From Siderastrea radians (taxonomy: Eukaryota > Cnidaria > Anthozoa > Scleractinia > Rhizangiidae): 64,000 nucleotides of DNA. This document shows positions 20,321 to 31,993 of the stretch, piece after piece. The stretch's first letter is position 1. Every line of letters begins with the position of its first letter. The DNA is taken from the NCBI GenBank assembly GCA_964017195.1, contig OZ024894.1, positions 31,150,388-31,214,387 of the forward strand, written 5' to 3'. The notes under the pieces were generated by a model. That model was not told where the DNA came from and did no database searches. It was given only the letters and a program-made list of their open reading frames with translations. Position numbers and translations under genes: made by a program.

Positions 20321-21557
20321 GATCGAACTGAAGACAGAACAAATTTGAACAGTTGAACTTGAAGAGGTATTTTCTATGCAGCTCAGAAGCGAGATTACTG
20401 TAGCGAGGAACATTAGAATTCACCATCATAGTTTGTTAAACGCAAAGCGCAAAATGCAGTTGTTGCTCGCGAGGAAAAAACTTTCAGCTCACTTTGTTGT
20501 TGAGTGTTCATTGACCATATTTGGTCGCAGCAGGTATATGAGCTGATAGCCTAGCTCCGTTGAGCCAATCAAAATGCTAGAAATCCAATATACCTAGTCC
20601 AGTTTTTAATAATTGTTTTTATTAGTTTTTTAAGTATGTTATTCTCAAAGTGTTGTTAAACGTAATTTTCTGTGATTAGCAATTTAACCTCTCTTGGAGG
20701 GTTGTTTTGTTATTACTTATTGTTGTTTTAATTAGTTTTTGTTATGTTCAATGGGTTGTCAAACATGAATTTCAGGGATTGCAGTTTATAAACCCTGTCG
20801 GAGGGTTGTTGTAACCTCTTTGTAATTATGGTTTATATATCGACTGAATTTAAAACAGTTAATTTGACTGTTCAGAATGGTTATAAGCACAACTGTAATA
20901 TTGCTTTTAAGACAAGTGATATACTGGACAATTTGAATGAGTTTTCTTACTAGCTAGCCTTTTCAAAGGATTGTTAAGTACATGAATTCAAGCAATACTG
21001 CAGTTTAACCTTTCTCGGAGGGTTGCTACAACCTTTTTGTTATGGTCCTATTGACCAAATTGAAAACATTTAATTTAACTGTTCAGAATGGTTATAAGCA
21101 CAACTGTAATATTGCTTTTAAGAAAAGCAATAGGACAATTTGAATCAGTTTTCTTACTTAAGCTGGCCTTCACAATGAATTGTGAAACATGAATTCAGGC
21201 AATACTGTAGTTGAACCTTTCTCGGAGGGTTGCTATAGCTATAACCTTTTTGTAATGGTCCTATTGACCAAATTTACAACAGTTAATTTAACTGTTCAGA
21301 ACGGTTATAAGCACAACTGTAATATTGCTTTTAAGAAAAGTAATAGGACAATTTGAATCAGTTTTCTTACTAGCTGGCCTTTTCAATGGATTGTGAAACA
21401 TGAATTCAAGCAATATTGCAGTTTAACCTTTCTCGGAGGGTTGGTATAACCTTTTTGTAATGGTCCCATTGACCAAATTTAAAACAGTTAATTTAACTGT
21501 TCAGAATGGTTATAAGCACAACTGTAATATTGCTTTTAAGAAAAGCAATAGGACAAT

Positions 21558-22773
21558 GTGTGGTTCCAGAAAATATCCATCCCCCCCCCCTCCCCACGGA
21601 AGGTCACTGGAAATTCCGAGGGGGAGGGGGGTTCAAAGGCAGAAATTTCCGAGAGGAGTGGGGAGTTCATAGGAAGCTCCTTTTCCAGAGGGTGAAGAAA
21701 CACGAAAAAATTGAAAGCAACACACGATTGATCCCAAGCACGAAGTAATGCTTACGTAGGCTGTTTTGACTTTCAAAACTAAGCAAATATGTTGACCGAA
21801 ATGCCAAATTTTGCCACTTTGGTTTGCATGAAATTTCGGTTGACCTGATTTGCATATTCGCGTTTACGGAAAATTGTGTGTCTCCTTGGCCTTTGGTGAA
21901 TATTGCACCGTTTTCAATCCGTTCAATGGAACATTTTTGTTAAGCACTAAATTTGTTTAAACAAGTATAGAAATATTTTTATCGCGCAATCCAGCAAAGG
22001 GTTTTCAGCCGCTTTTCACCGGATGTCATCGAGATAGAATTGTTGCGTTACATAAACAGTGACGCTCATAATTTGAAAAGGTCAGATTTCACGCGTTATG
22101 CAAATTTGATGCGCTTTTGAACTGAAACTAAGTTCAGCCTATATTAGCTATTTCTTACAAATTCTTTTACAGTTGTCATTATCTTTGAGTTTCCATTTGA
22201 GCTTCATTTACTATTTCAATTTTAAACAAAGGATAAAGTGCGGGAAGAAAGGTCCGATTTGTTATCCCTCTGTGCAATTTACTTTTAGACTCACGATATG
22301 CAAATTCACTTGCGCATAATCCCAGGAAAGAAAGCTGCTATTTTACTCTAATTCTCTTTCAAACATCGTAACCGTCGATTTTTAGTGTAAGTTACATTCA
22401 ACAGTTTCGCTTTTGATGGCAGGTTTGAGTGTGGCAAATACAATTTCAATTCTCAAAATTTTGGCTTCGTTGTTTACGTCGCATTCGGCACGCAAATTAT
22501 TCACGGCAACCTCGGCACCAACGTTAATAGAACGTTTCAACACTCGGTTTAAACAAATTTTCGTGAAAACAGAACAGTTCAAACCGGACAGCAAACATGC
22601 AAATAGTATAGAACAATAACAAAGCGTTATATGTTGAAAATGGAATTGTTATAATAAAACAAAAACCATGTTCGCGTAACGTGGAAATTACTGTTGGGAG
22701 GGGGATCATCAAAGACCCCCTTGGAATGGCAATTCCAAAGGGGTGGGGGGTGCAAACCAAAAAACCTTCCGTG

Positions 22774-22805
<32 letters not shown>

Positions 22806-22807
22806 AC
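21558..22807. mobile_element. 1.25-kb element with GTGTGGTTCC ends, AAT duplication
   Basis: Ends GTGTGGTTCCAGAAAATATC and GATATTTTCTGGAACCACAC are perfect inverted repeats. It interrupts the array monomer GGACAATTTGAATC, leaving AAT on both sides (21555-21557 and 22808-22810), a 3-bp duplication. Subterminal zones have strong C/G runs as in the short relative at 11492-11680. No transposase was recognised inside; the - strand frame at 22382-22594 is open but unidentified. Confidence 0.8.
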
Positions 22808-22876
22808 AATTTGAATCAGTTTTCTTGCTAGCTGGCCTTTTCAATGGATTGTGAAACATGAATTCAAGCAATATTT

Positions 22877-23602
22877 AACAATTATCCTGCGAAATCGCGC
22901 GGAATATCACCTGATACTTAGCAGACGAGGCCGTAGGCCGAGTTGGCTAAAATCAGCGGATATTCCGCAAGATTGAGCAGGATAATTGTTTTATTATTCA
23001 ACAAATTCCCATCGCCTACCATTTTCAGAACGAGAAAAACTACGGCTCTATGATAAAAAACGCTAAAAGCTAGCAACACATAAGCTTAATAAAAATCAAA
23101 ACAGAACTTCAAGAAATCGAAGTTTACTACCGTTCACTTAAAAAGACGTATTTGTCAAACTCATGTTTGGAAATGACAAGACAAAGGAAAAACAATATTG
23201 CTACCTTACCGAGAATAAGTCCTCTTTCTGTGAATTAAAATCTTTTCAGCTTTAGTCTTTACAACTTTCCGTGAGCAAGTGTGCTGCTTCGTTCGCTATA
23301 GCATTTTCTTGCTTGAGTTCTCACTATGAAAATTCCAAGTGAGCTGAAGCAAATACTTGTTGACTTTTTGAGAGCATTTAACCGTGGAAAGTTTCTTCCA
23401 GAGAGTTAAAATTCACGGAGAACACTGCTAAAACTGCCTCGCTTTTCAAAATGGCCGCCAAACAAGCAATGAAAGAAAACCTGCAGTGCACTTCCAAATA
23501 TGGTCATTTACGTATATCGCAGGATATCTGTCATGTAGGATGACAGATATTGAGGGCTTCCTTACCATATATGGGCATAGTGACAATTTGTTGAATAATA
23601 AT
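22877..23602. mobile_element. Hairpin-ended element, diverged family
   Basis: A 114-bp hairpin (22877-22990, AACAATTATCCTGCG ... CAGGATAATTGTT, centre GAGGCCGTAGGCC) is followed by TTATTATTCAACAAATT, which recurs inverted at 23585-23602. It splits an array monomer, with AATA on both sides as a possible target duplication. The plan matches copy A at 18386 but the sequence differs, so this is a second family. Confidence 0.65.
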
Positions 23603-25031
23603 GCAGTTTAACCTTTCTCGGAGGTTGCTATAACCTTTTTGTAATGGTTCCAAAAATTTTTCTTGCTTAAAGTGCCTATGAACTAAAAATTTTTTTTGCA
23701 CATTTTGGTAGTTCATTATGTGTTAATTCCGAAATGGCAAGAGTAATTGGATGGCAAGAAACAAAAATCCGTTTTTTAGCCGTTGAAAGTACCCAAAATG
23801 ACCAAAATCGTGTCTCCGAAGACTGGGAACGAGTTGGCCGAGGAAGCGGGCCGTATGACGTCACAAATCGCGCAGAATGCTTGTCTCTTTGGTCTTTGTC
23901 AAGTGTTTGAACGATGAAACTTACATTTTCCTTGCTAATATTGATATACAATGAAAGCTACCGACGACTGAGGAAAACGCTAAGATTCAGCTCGAAGCGA
24001 TTTCGAAGATGTGCAGTTTTTGGGTTTGTCGTCCATGGATAAAGCCTAAACAACGACAACAACAATCTTGCGCGAAGCAAGATGGCGAATTGAATTGTTG
24101 GGATTGACTAACTTTCAGCTCTACTGGCTTGACTGGCCTTGAAGGAGAAGCTTCTAGAATTAAATGGTCAGTACCTTTATGTGTTAATAGCGAGAGATTG
24201 ACGCAGCCATGACTTTACTTCTTTTGTTAAGAGCGTCATTGTATGTACTTCAATTATTTCACTCAAACCGATACAAGACATGCTCAAGTTTACGGTGTAC
24301 TTGTTTGTAACTTAATTTGTTCATCTTTTCATAGGTTTTCGCGCCAAGAGAACGATAGACTCAGTTGTTCGGCTCTTTCGAATGAGGACTTTTGCAGAGA
24401 GAACACTGATATAAACTTATTAGTTAGCAGGAAGTATTTTATACATTGAAGATACGCATACCTAAAATTTGCTTGAATATAATTATTACATGCCTAATGG
24501 CTGAGACATCAATAGTAATTTCTAAAGAGCGTGTTTTATTTATTATAATCAGCAGCTGCAAATGATTTTCAAATGGAAGTGCAGTGCTTTTATTGTAAAT
24601 TTCAAGCCATTTACCAGGGAGCATCTCAAAGCAAATAAATAAGAATTTTTGAGTATGGTGCTCATTTGTGGTCTTTTACTCCACCTGGAAGTGCTATGAG
24701 GATGATGACTGTGATAAATAAAGATGGACATTGTATGATACGCGTGCAAACTCAGACTAGTGTGACTTCAGCTTTGTCCTTGTAATAATCCATCGCTTCT
24801 GACTACATGAACTGGGTTAAGTAATTGCCTACACTATTAGACCAGCTGAGATTTTTGTCCGTCTGTTCAGCAATTTGCTTGAGGATTTTGGTACATACCA
24901 ATTTTGTGGAAGCAGGCTATGGCAGGTAAGAGCTAGTGTGCTGAATTCTTACAGGCTTTATGTGATCACTTATACTTTCATGATGCTGGTCTTGTGTAAA
25001 TAAACTTAACCATACCTGTCCAGTTATACTG

Positions 25032-25141
25032 GCCCCAGTTGTTCAAAAGTTGGATAGCGCTATTGACCAGATGAATCTCTATCCAGTGGATAACGCAATT
25101 GGTTTCCCTAACACTTATCCACCTTTTGAACAACTGGGGCC
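25032..25141. mobile_element. 110-bp MITE, CCCAGTTGTTCAAAAG ends
   Basis: GGCCCCAGTTGTTCAAAAG at the left pairs with CTTTTGAACAACTGGGGCC at the right, and the interior repeats GGATAGCG / ATCCAGTGGATAAC, so the whole element folds. It is inserted within the 3.5-kb element. Confidence 0.85.
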
Positions 25142-25814
25142 TGGTCTAAGCTCCCTTTGTATACTGGTCTAATATGACAATAACTCCCTTGGGTCAATCT
25201 CAACACTGAGATGAATATGTAATTTGCTCCAGAAGTACATTTTGAAGTGCTATTTTCATTGAAACATACACCCATTCCAATTCCATGAAGTATGGCAGAA
25301 ATCAGTGTCAAGTAGAGATTCCCCTCTTTGTGTGTAGTTTCATTTTTTTTGTTATTTTTGTTTAAGGAGGGGGGATGGGGAGAGGTTAAGGCAGCTCCCT
25401 TGGATCCATAAACCCTTTAAATTACAGTACCCTCCCAGTACACTGTACACATTATGCATGTATTAGCCTTTTTTGTTGTTAAGAGATATGCTCTTCAGTT
25501 ACAAATGTCTAAGAGTCTGTGTTCGATCAAGCTCGCATAATCCTTTGAATTCTCCCAACACTCTCTTGTTTGTATCAGGCTTCCACTATGTAATCATGCA
25601 TGCCACTATTAATGTTTGAAGGTATGTATTTTACTATCTTGGGCACTTATTTATAACAGAACCCCGCTTTGTTACCAGTGTTTTTACACTGATGGGGCTA
25701 TCCTGTGTATACATCATTATTATTATTATTAAAGCAGTACAAGACGTTTATATGTTATGTCCCTAAATAGCACGCATAGGGCGGGAACGTAGCCTATGCA
25801 GCTAATTTTTGGAA

Positions 25815-25816
25815 AA

Positions 25817-25860
<44 letters not shown>
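25815..25860. repeat. (ATT)n microsatellite
   Basis: About fifteen uninterrupted ATT units. A shorter run of the same unit lies at 25718-25730. Confidence 0.95.
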
Positions 25861-26980
25861 AAATTAAAGGTGGAGAACGAGATCGAAAAGGCCCACTTTG
25901 AAACCTCAATATTGATTTTCTGTTGGCTAATTAGGTTGCTTGTGTGGTAGCTTTCTTGGGTACAGGGAATGAGTCAAGAAGAGACTGAGACAATTCAGTG
26001 TGTGAGGAATTTCCAATACAAAGCCTGCCACAAAATTAAATAATGGGAAATGAAGGTCACATATTTTCAGTGCCCTTCAGTAATAAAATGATTAAATAAC
26101 TTACGCCATAAATTCAAATTAAACCTACATCACCAAGACTGTACTGCAGAAGGGTCAATTAGACAGTGTTAAGTGTGGTATGTGAAATTTCGTATTATAT
26201 GGTCCTCTTGAGATAACAGGAGGAGGGTCAACAAGAAGAGAGGCACAAATCTGTTTGAAATGTGTGGTGTTTAAAGAGGACCACCCAAATCAAATGCAGT
26301 GGAAGCAGAGTGACTTGCAATAAAAATTATCAATGCTGAGCTGAACTGCTTCCTTTTATTTGACGAAACATCAGACACGAGGGATTTATAAATATTCCTA
26401 CAGCTATCTCTGATTAACTAAAACGTCTTGTCTCGTCGTTGGTCAAGACAGTTCCGTTCATTGTTATCCCTTCAAACTCTATGGTGAACATCCAGTTTGA
26501 GAAACGTATTGCTTGTGGTTTTCAAAAAAAACGGAAATGTAAACAAAACTTTGTAGCTCAGTTATGCGTTGTAGATCTTGGAGGCTTTTAGGTGTAGTGG
26601 ACAGATGCATATAGCAATAGTTTTGTGGCCAAATATTGAAAACCTTCTTTATCTCGATCTTTAATCTTGAATTGCGATAATTGCTACTAGTAGAACTAAT
26701 CCAACAGTGCCAGATGTTACATATATCAACGCGACATTCAAGTGCTGCGGCTTTTCCGAGAAGCAGCTCTGTAATGCGGGTCGAATCGAATTCTTACCGA
26801 GTCGAACACAGTTCAAATGAGTCCGCTTCTCTCCCTAATTCGTTTCCTTTTGATAAACGACACACACATGCTCTCATTGTGCGAATCCTGCCCTTGTAGC
26901 TTACAATCCTGGGCCCACGAGTCACTCCAAAGTAATTTCTCTTCTGGAAACCCTCTTGTCAGCCATAACACTCTTGTCTT
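25861..26980. other. Interior of the 3.5-kb element, no gene seen
   Basis: Short ORFs only, none with similarity. The 3' part (26813-27046) is open on both strands because it overlaps the inverted terminal zone. Confidence 0.4.
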
Positions 26981-27239
26981 CTGCGCGATTTGTGACGTCA
27001 CAGCCTTGTAATGCGATCGTTTTGGCCGCGCGCAAAATGGAGACACATTTCGGGTGCCAAATTCGAACTTTGCGGCTGGAAAAATATCCCATGCAAAGGG
27101 TTCTACTTAGCAAAACTTACATATTTAGACTGAGGGAGTCATAAACTATCATATTTAGGAGAAAAATTTTTTAGTTCATAGGCACTTTAAAGGATTGTAA
27201 ATAACGGGTGTTAAAGGTTAACCATTTTCATGTTGGTTC

Positions 27240-27800
27240 CTATAACGATCTGTAATTTCAGCTAATCGAAACAGTCAATATATACAGTGTCTCTGCTATT
27301 GAAACAATAAAGCAAGTTTTATTGCCATCAATAGACATGTTCACTTTTTAGATAGTTTACATTTTCACCACCTTTTTTGTCTTAATTCCATAGTAACTTG
27401 GTGTCGGATGAGGTCAAACAGTGAACAAAGCCGACAGAAGACACTGCACAAAGCACGGTAATTGAAAAATGTTAGATAGCCGCACAATTTCAACTAACTT
27501 GATGTTTATCAACTACTCAGCTATTCAGACATTCTTCACTGAATTTTAATCCGGATTTCTTTTTATAATTTTTATTACTCCTTTGTGCAAATAAAGATTT
27601 TGATCATGCTGACTAATCACAATAGTTTAAGTTATCACGACTAATATTAATGGTTCAAACAACCTATTATTCACAGTTTGTTTAACCATTTATGTTAGTT
27701 ATAAATATTGACTATTAGGATTGGTTAAAATGACTATTTTAAATAGTTACAACCAATTAAATTAGTCATTTTAACTAGTCCATTTTTACAGTGTGCGATT
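27240..27800. repeat. AT-rich motif array with TACAGTGTG end
   Basis: From 27600 the sequence repeats short motifs in both orientations (GACTAATTT, AATAGTTAC, TTAACTAGTC) and ends TTTTTACAGTGTG at about 27795. TATACAGTGTCTC at 27282 may mark the other side. It resembles the 3000-3260 array in plan but not in motif. Confidence 0.45.
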
Positions 27801-28289
27801 TTCTTACAAAAGCCCAGTAGAGCTTTCTAATATCTCTTGTTAATACGTGTATATCTTTCAGATTTGTGTAATAACAGGATAATGCATGTGTGAATAGGTT
27901 GGGTTGTTTGGTTGGCTTCCAACGCAAAGCTTGCATCAACCGGATTGTTTCTCTCTGTAAGTAACCCTCAACCTTAACACCTTCATTTTTTTTTTCTTCT
28001 TAGGATCTGTTTTTTAATGCATGGATTCGTGGTGCATTTAGTAAAATGTACGTTAACAACGTTTTGTGTAGAAGTGATTGTTTTGTAGTGTGGAAGTAGT
28101 AATGTTATGCTAGTGAAATAAGAATGCATGTTTGAACAACACTCGAAGGGTAGATAAGATGGACAAACTGCCCTTTCTTTCTAAAAAAAAGCTAGATGTG
28201 AAAACATGCAGGTAATTCAAAAATTTTGGAATCAAACCTGAAACACGTGCACAGAAAAAAAGGAAATAACTAGGAAGACGCCGATTGCA
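27801..28289. other. Gene-free stretch
   Basis: No similarity or RNA gene was recognised. It is AT-rich, with an isolated T run at 27986. Confidence 0.4.
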
Positions 28290-28590
28290 TAAAATTCTCA
28301 CAGTTGACAAATTCTCTGGCTGTGATGCTTAGTGGATATTCTATTTATTCAGATCTGAGAAATGCACCCGTGAGTTTATTTTTGGAATTTTGAAATGGAT
28401 TTGAAATTTCTCCTGTTCAATTGTGTCGCCAACAACAACTGATGTGGTGATTAGGTTTTAATTTGTCAGCGTGCATATTACCTGAATATTCCTGTAATTG
28501 TGGACTAGAGCTTACAATCACCGCAAGCACTACATTCTCCATTTCAAAGCTATATCACTACCGAGTTGGCTTGAGGACAGTGAAGGCAAT
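28290..28590. repeat. Interspersed repeat, copy of 46.37-46.66 kb
   Basis: Shared with 46370-46660 in the same orientation: GATGCTTAGTGGATATTCTA, ACCTGAATATTCCTGTA, ACATTCTCCATTTCAAAGC and GAGGACAGTGAAGG all recur with small changes. No coding potential was seen. Confidence 0.65.
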
Positions 28591-28875
28591 TCACTAGCAG
28601 AAAATAAATTTTTACTTTAATTTGTGAAAGTTCAATAACGTTTATGGAATTTCATTTTCATGAAGCAATTTTCATTTAAGTTATTCGTTGCTTCATTACT
28701 GAGGAAAACAGGTTTGTGAAATTTAATAACATGTTGAAATTTTCATTTTCGTGTTCTTTATAGTCTACAGTGTCTTTGGAAAAGCATTAACAATAATTGA
28801 AACATCGTTAACATTTAGAGAATTTCGCTTAAAATTTTAGTTATTCTTGTATATAAATTCGTTTTACAGTGTGTT
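28591..28875. repeat. AT-rich motif array with TACAGTGTG end
   Basis: Repeated TTTCATTTTC, AATTTCATT, GAAATTT and TTAACA motifs, closing with CGTTTTACAGTGTG at 28860-28873. The end resembles that at 27795, suggesting a related element type. Confidence 0.4.
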
Positions 28876-29324
28876 TCAAATGGACAAAAACACCACACAT
28901 GCATATGTATACTGTAGATAAACAACAGCGTTCTTTACCTTGAAATGGTTTAATAGTAGACAAGCTACAAGGAGTAAGCAAGTGCCAAATGAAGTTTGGT
29001 AAGGAACTGTGTACAAACGGAAGTACACTGTACTACAGAAGACTTCGTGGCTGAAGTTAAGGGCGAACAGGAGGAGTTCAGTTCGCCAGCGGCACTCAGT
29101 TACGAGTTACATATCACGCAAACATTATCACCATGTTAAAAACAGAGAAATATACTAGGATTTTGGCCATAATGCTAAAGGAAATTCCCAACGAGTAAAC
29201 GACGTTGCAAAACGCGTTACTGCTTTTCTGAAGACACTAAAGAGTATCCTCAACATGAAAATGAAAATCTCAAAACGCCGTTGTATTTCACTTCACACGT
29301 TTTCCACACTAATGAAGCGACGAA
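28876..29324. other. Gene-free stretch
   Basis: No gene, RNA or defined repeat border was recognised before the TAA-flanked element. Confidence 0.4.
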
Positions 29325-29327
29325 TAA

Positions 29328-30207
29328 GGGAAGGTACGTTTTTTCTTGGGGGGGGAGGGCTGGGGAATTTTGGTATTTTTTCCCCAAAAAAGTGTTGGCC
29401 CTCCCTTGCGTTTTAATAAAAAAACTCCTGACCCCCCACCGTTAGGTGACTGACAAAATTGCGACCCTCCCCTCACTACTACATGGTATGTTCCATGCTG
29501 TAGAAACCTCAAAACGTTTCGCTTGTGAACTCAAAGTGTTTGAATATGAATATATCTCGATATTGAATGTGTGCGCGCTGAAACAAGGAAAATGCGAACA
29601 ATCAGTGTGGGATATTTACATTTTATAGCTGAAGTTTGAATATGGAAGCATTTGAGTATTATAAAAGTTTTGAACATAAACTAGCTAAGGCAAAATACAC
29701 GCGCTTCTTTCTCCGACTAGCCGGCATTGCTGTTTGTTATTTTAACAGAAAGGTTTATCTGTTTAGCATGCGAAATCTGCCTCTCAAAAACAAATATTTC
29801 CTACATTTCCGACAGAACTAAACGACTCAGGAGATCAGGCAGCGGATAGCCAACAGCAAGAAGCTGAAGAAACGATACCTGAGTCAAGTACTTCTCGATA
29901 CGGACGGCCGAGAAAAGGACACGAGTCCTCCGAGAAAAACTATGTGCCATGACATAATATACATGTAGAAATGTAACCTAGTACCTATAATAAAATACCA
30001 AATTAAATCAAAGTAGGTGAAAAGAAAATCTTAATCTGCAAGAAAAATGAAAAGCAACATCACAAAAATTCGCATTAAAAATACGTGTGACCCTCCCTTG
30101 AATAGCTCACATGAGGTATGGCCCTCCCCTATTGGTGCTCACTTTCACTGATGACCCTCCCCTCTGAGGCCCCAGCCCTCCCCCGTCAAGAAAAAACGTA
30201 CCTTCCC
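29328..30207. mobile_element. 880-bp Harbinger-like element, TAA duplication
   Basis: GGGAAGGTACGTTTTTTCTTG at the left and CAAGAAAAAACGTACCTTCCC at the right are perfect inverted repeats. TAA flanks both sides (29325-29327, 30208-30210), fitting the 3-bp TWA duplication of PIF/Harbinger. Inside, a + strand frame near 29823-29950 reads ...EAEETIPESSTSRYGRPRKG and stops, a possible relic of a nuclear DNA-binding protein. No transposase or Myb ORF remains. Confidence 0.8.
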
Positions 30208-30210
30208 TAA

Positions 30211-31496
30211 CTAAAATGAAATGAAATTCTTCTAAACGAAAATAAAAATATATTTTCTGCTAATGAAGGAAAAAAGGTGTAAAGCATGGCTGAAGGTATT
30301 CTCGTTATTTTAAGGTGGTGCTTCAGCTTTACAGGAGATAGCGCTAAACTTTCGTAGTAGCTAAATATATGTAATGCTGAAAAGCATGCATATGTGCCAT
30401 TAATTTGTTGCTCATCTTCTCAGAAGAACATGGAAAACGATACACGATAAAATCTGAGGTGAAATAGTTCATATTAAGTTCATATTAAATTTAACTGATA
30501 AATGTGAACAAGGAAGTAGCTGCTCTCGCGCTTAAACGTCATCACGGTTTTAGTATCACAGCGATACAGGAACTTTTACTGAAATGGGAATTTCGAGTTT
30601 CAATTCGTGATTGTTGTTGTCTTAAAGAAAGAGTTTATCCGTAAAGGAAAGCGGTGTTATTAGTTGAAAACTGTGTCAATGAAATAAACACTTAACGGGG
30701 TGGACTGGAGAAGGAGAAGGTGGGGAGGGGGGGGGGGAAGGGGGTGCAATGATATCAAAGGTGGATAAATGGGAGAGGCTGTAACCTTGGAATCCAAAGA
30801 GTAAGAACAGGGTTTGTTTATCCAAGGCATCGGGGGAAATTGCTTACGTCGTTCTTTGAAAAAACAAAACAAAAAGGAGCACAGCAAATTTAGTCATAAT
30901 GCAAGCAAGTTTGGATTTCCTCGCAATATTAAATCCTATTTTCTTGTACAGACCGTCAGAATATTTCTTCAAGCTACCTTCTGGCTGCTAACCTAAAATA
31001 CTGTGTAATACTGTGTTGTGCTAATTTGAAAATGTTTAAAGGCTCTCCCTCTTTTAAATTTTTGTGATGTATTTCTCTCACACTAGCACTACTTAGTACC
31101 CCGGAATACCATTTTACCTATTTTCGAATATAGTTTGCGATATCTTATGCAAACTAAGATGCATAGAGGCTAAATGATATGTAGGCAACCATTGAACAGC
31201 CAAAATCAGTTAGTAGTTTTTTTTTATTATTGTCGCCAAAAAGCAATTACAATCAGTTTAAAGCATTTACAATTTATCGTCGATTTCCATACTAAATACA
31301 TTATTAATGACTAACCTGTTCCTCAACTCAGTATTGCAGCGTTTATATATATAACTTTAGCGAAACCAAATGTCAAGTGTTATTTCATTCCCAAGAAACA
31401 AGTTACGATCGATGTTCGTCTCCGTACCTCAGGGAACAAATAGCGCCATCATATACAGTAGCTTGACAGTAGCTGTCGAGGGCCACAGAATCCAAT
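30211..31496. other. Gene-free stretch
   Basis: Short unsupported ORFs only. A purine-rich G tract lies at 30710-30745. No RNA gene or repeat border was recognised. Confidence 0.4.
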
Positions 31497-31622
31497 TCAC
31501 ACATTCATGTGTACAGATGAAGCCATTTGATTGGCATATGTGGCTGATTCGTCGCAGGCTTCTCTGGAACTGTTTCCTTGTTGCAAGGCACTAAGAAAAG
31601 CGCAGAAACCTCCTTCTGACAT
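31497..31622 (-). CDS. Terminal exon, receptor-like tail P1
   Basis: On - the exon starts after TATATCAAAG (phase 0) and ends at TGA 31499-31497. It codes MSEGGFCAFLSALQQ ... and closes ATYANQMASSVHMNV. It aligns with the end of the 49.5-kb exon (F.A.L..L.....RE, then YxNQ......NV stop), and even the bases after the stop agree (GTGTGAATTGG). The YANQ motif is of the YxN type bound by GRB2-family SH2 domains. It joins in phase with the exon at 31994-32165. The tyrosine-rich first half seen in P2 is missing here. Protein identity unknown. Confidence 0.5.
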   Translation of the reverse strand: MSEGGFCAFLSALQQGNSSREACDESATYANQMASSVHMNV

Positions 31623-31655
31623 CTTTGATATAAAGAAATGATAAAAAGTATTAAT

Positions 31656-31697
31656 AGTCCATCCATCCATCCATCCATCCATCCATCCATCCATCCA
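31656..31697. repeat. (CATC)n microsatellite
   Basis: About ten CATC units in the intron of P1. The MDGWMDGW peptides read on - are artefacts of this run. Confidence 0.95.
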
Positions 31698-31993
31698 GTA
31701 TCAATTGCATTGATCAACCGATTGGTCCATTAACAAGTCGACCAAACAACCAACTAGACAACTAACTAATCATATGTAGCAACATTACAAAAAAAAAAAA
31801 AACGAAATAAAAGAAACACTTATCGGAAGAGAAGGCTTGTTCTTGGACTGGTGGTTTCTGCAGTGATAGCAGACGTAAATCTCATCGTGGGGCAGATATA
31901 ATCTAATTGCACATATACCTTTTTGTCATTTTTGAATAACGATAGAAGCTTTTCTACCTCCGCTTCCCTTCCGATTCAGCGATATTTACCTAC

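Larger units (their letters stand above)
18386..20617. mobile_element. Hairpin-ended element, copy A (with nested LINE)
   Basis: The left end is a 116-bp near-perfect hairpin (18386-18501, AACAATTATTCTAC ... GTAGAATAATAGTT) centred on GGCGCGTAGCGCC. After it comes TTATTAAAAACT, which is the inverse of the right end AGTTTTTAATAATTGTT (20601-20617). The hairpin thus interrupts only one of the two TIRs. Host array monomers flank both sides. A LINE (18887-20320) splits it. A near-identical but inverted copy is at 39286-40648. Confidence 0.7.
18330..21557. repeat. Tandem array of ~210-bp monomers (interrupted)
   Basis: Monomers share CATGAATTCAAGCAATACTG, CTTTCTCGGAGGGTTG, AACTGTTCAGAATGGTTATA and GACAATTTGAATCAG. 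Reference points fall at 20764, 20981, 21188, 21399 and 22858, giving periods of 207-217 bp once insertions are ignored. A degraded leftmost monomer starts near 18330 and is split by the hairpin element (18386-20617). Further monomer pieces are at 22811-22876 and 23600-23666. No coding potential was seen. Confidence 0.75.
23667..27190. mobile_element. 3.5-kb TTAA element, AGTGCCTATGAAC ends
   Basis: TTAAAGTGCCTATGAACTAA at the left and TTAGTTCATAGGCACTTTAA at the right are inverted and bounded by TTAA. A second shared block (GACGTCACAAATCGCGCAGA near 23857, inverted near 26984) extends the similarity inward. The interior holds a small MITE and an ATT microsatellite but no recognisable transposase, so it is a large non-autonomous copy. 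It is the third insertion into the 210-bp array. Confidence 0.75.

Noticed and set aside
22413..22619. HSARKL motif suggesting a second tyrosine recombinase
   Set aside because: The surrounding residues do not match the DUF3504 block (no TGH or DYD downstream) and the frame is short.
31505..31717. Trp/Met/Asp repeat ORF on -
   Set aside because: The (CATC)n microsatellite read in frame; it only overlaps the P1 exon region.
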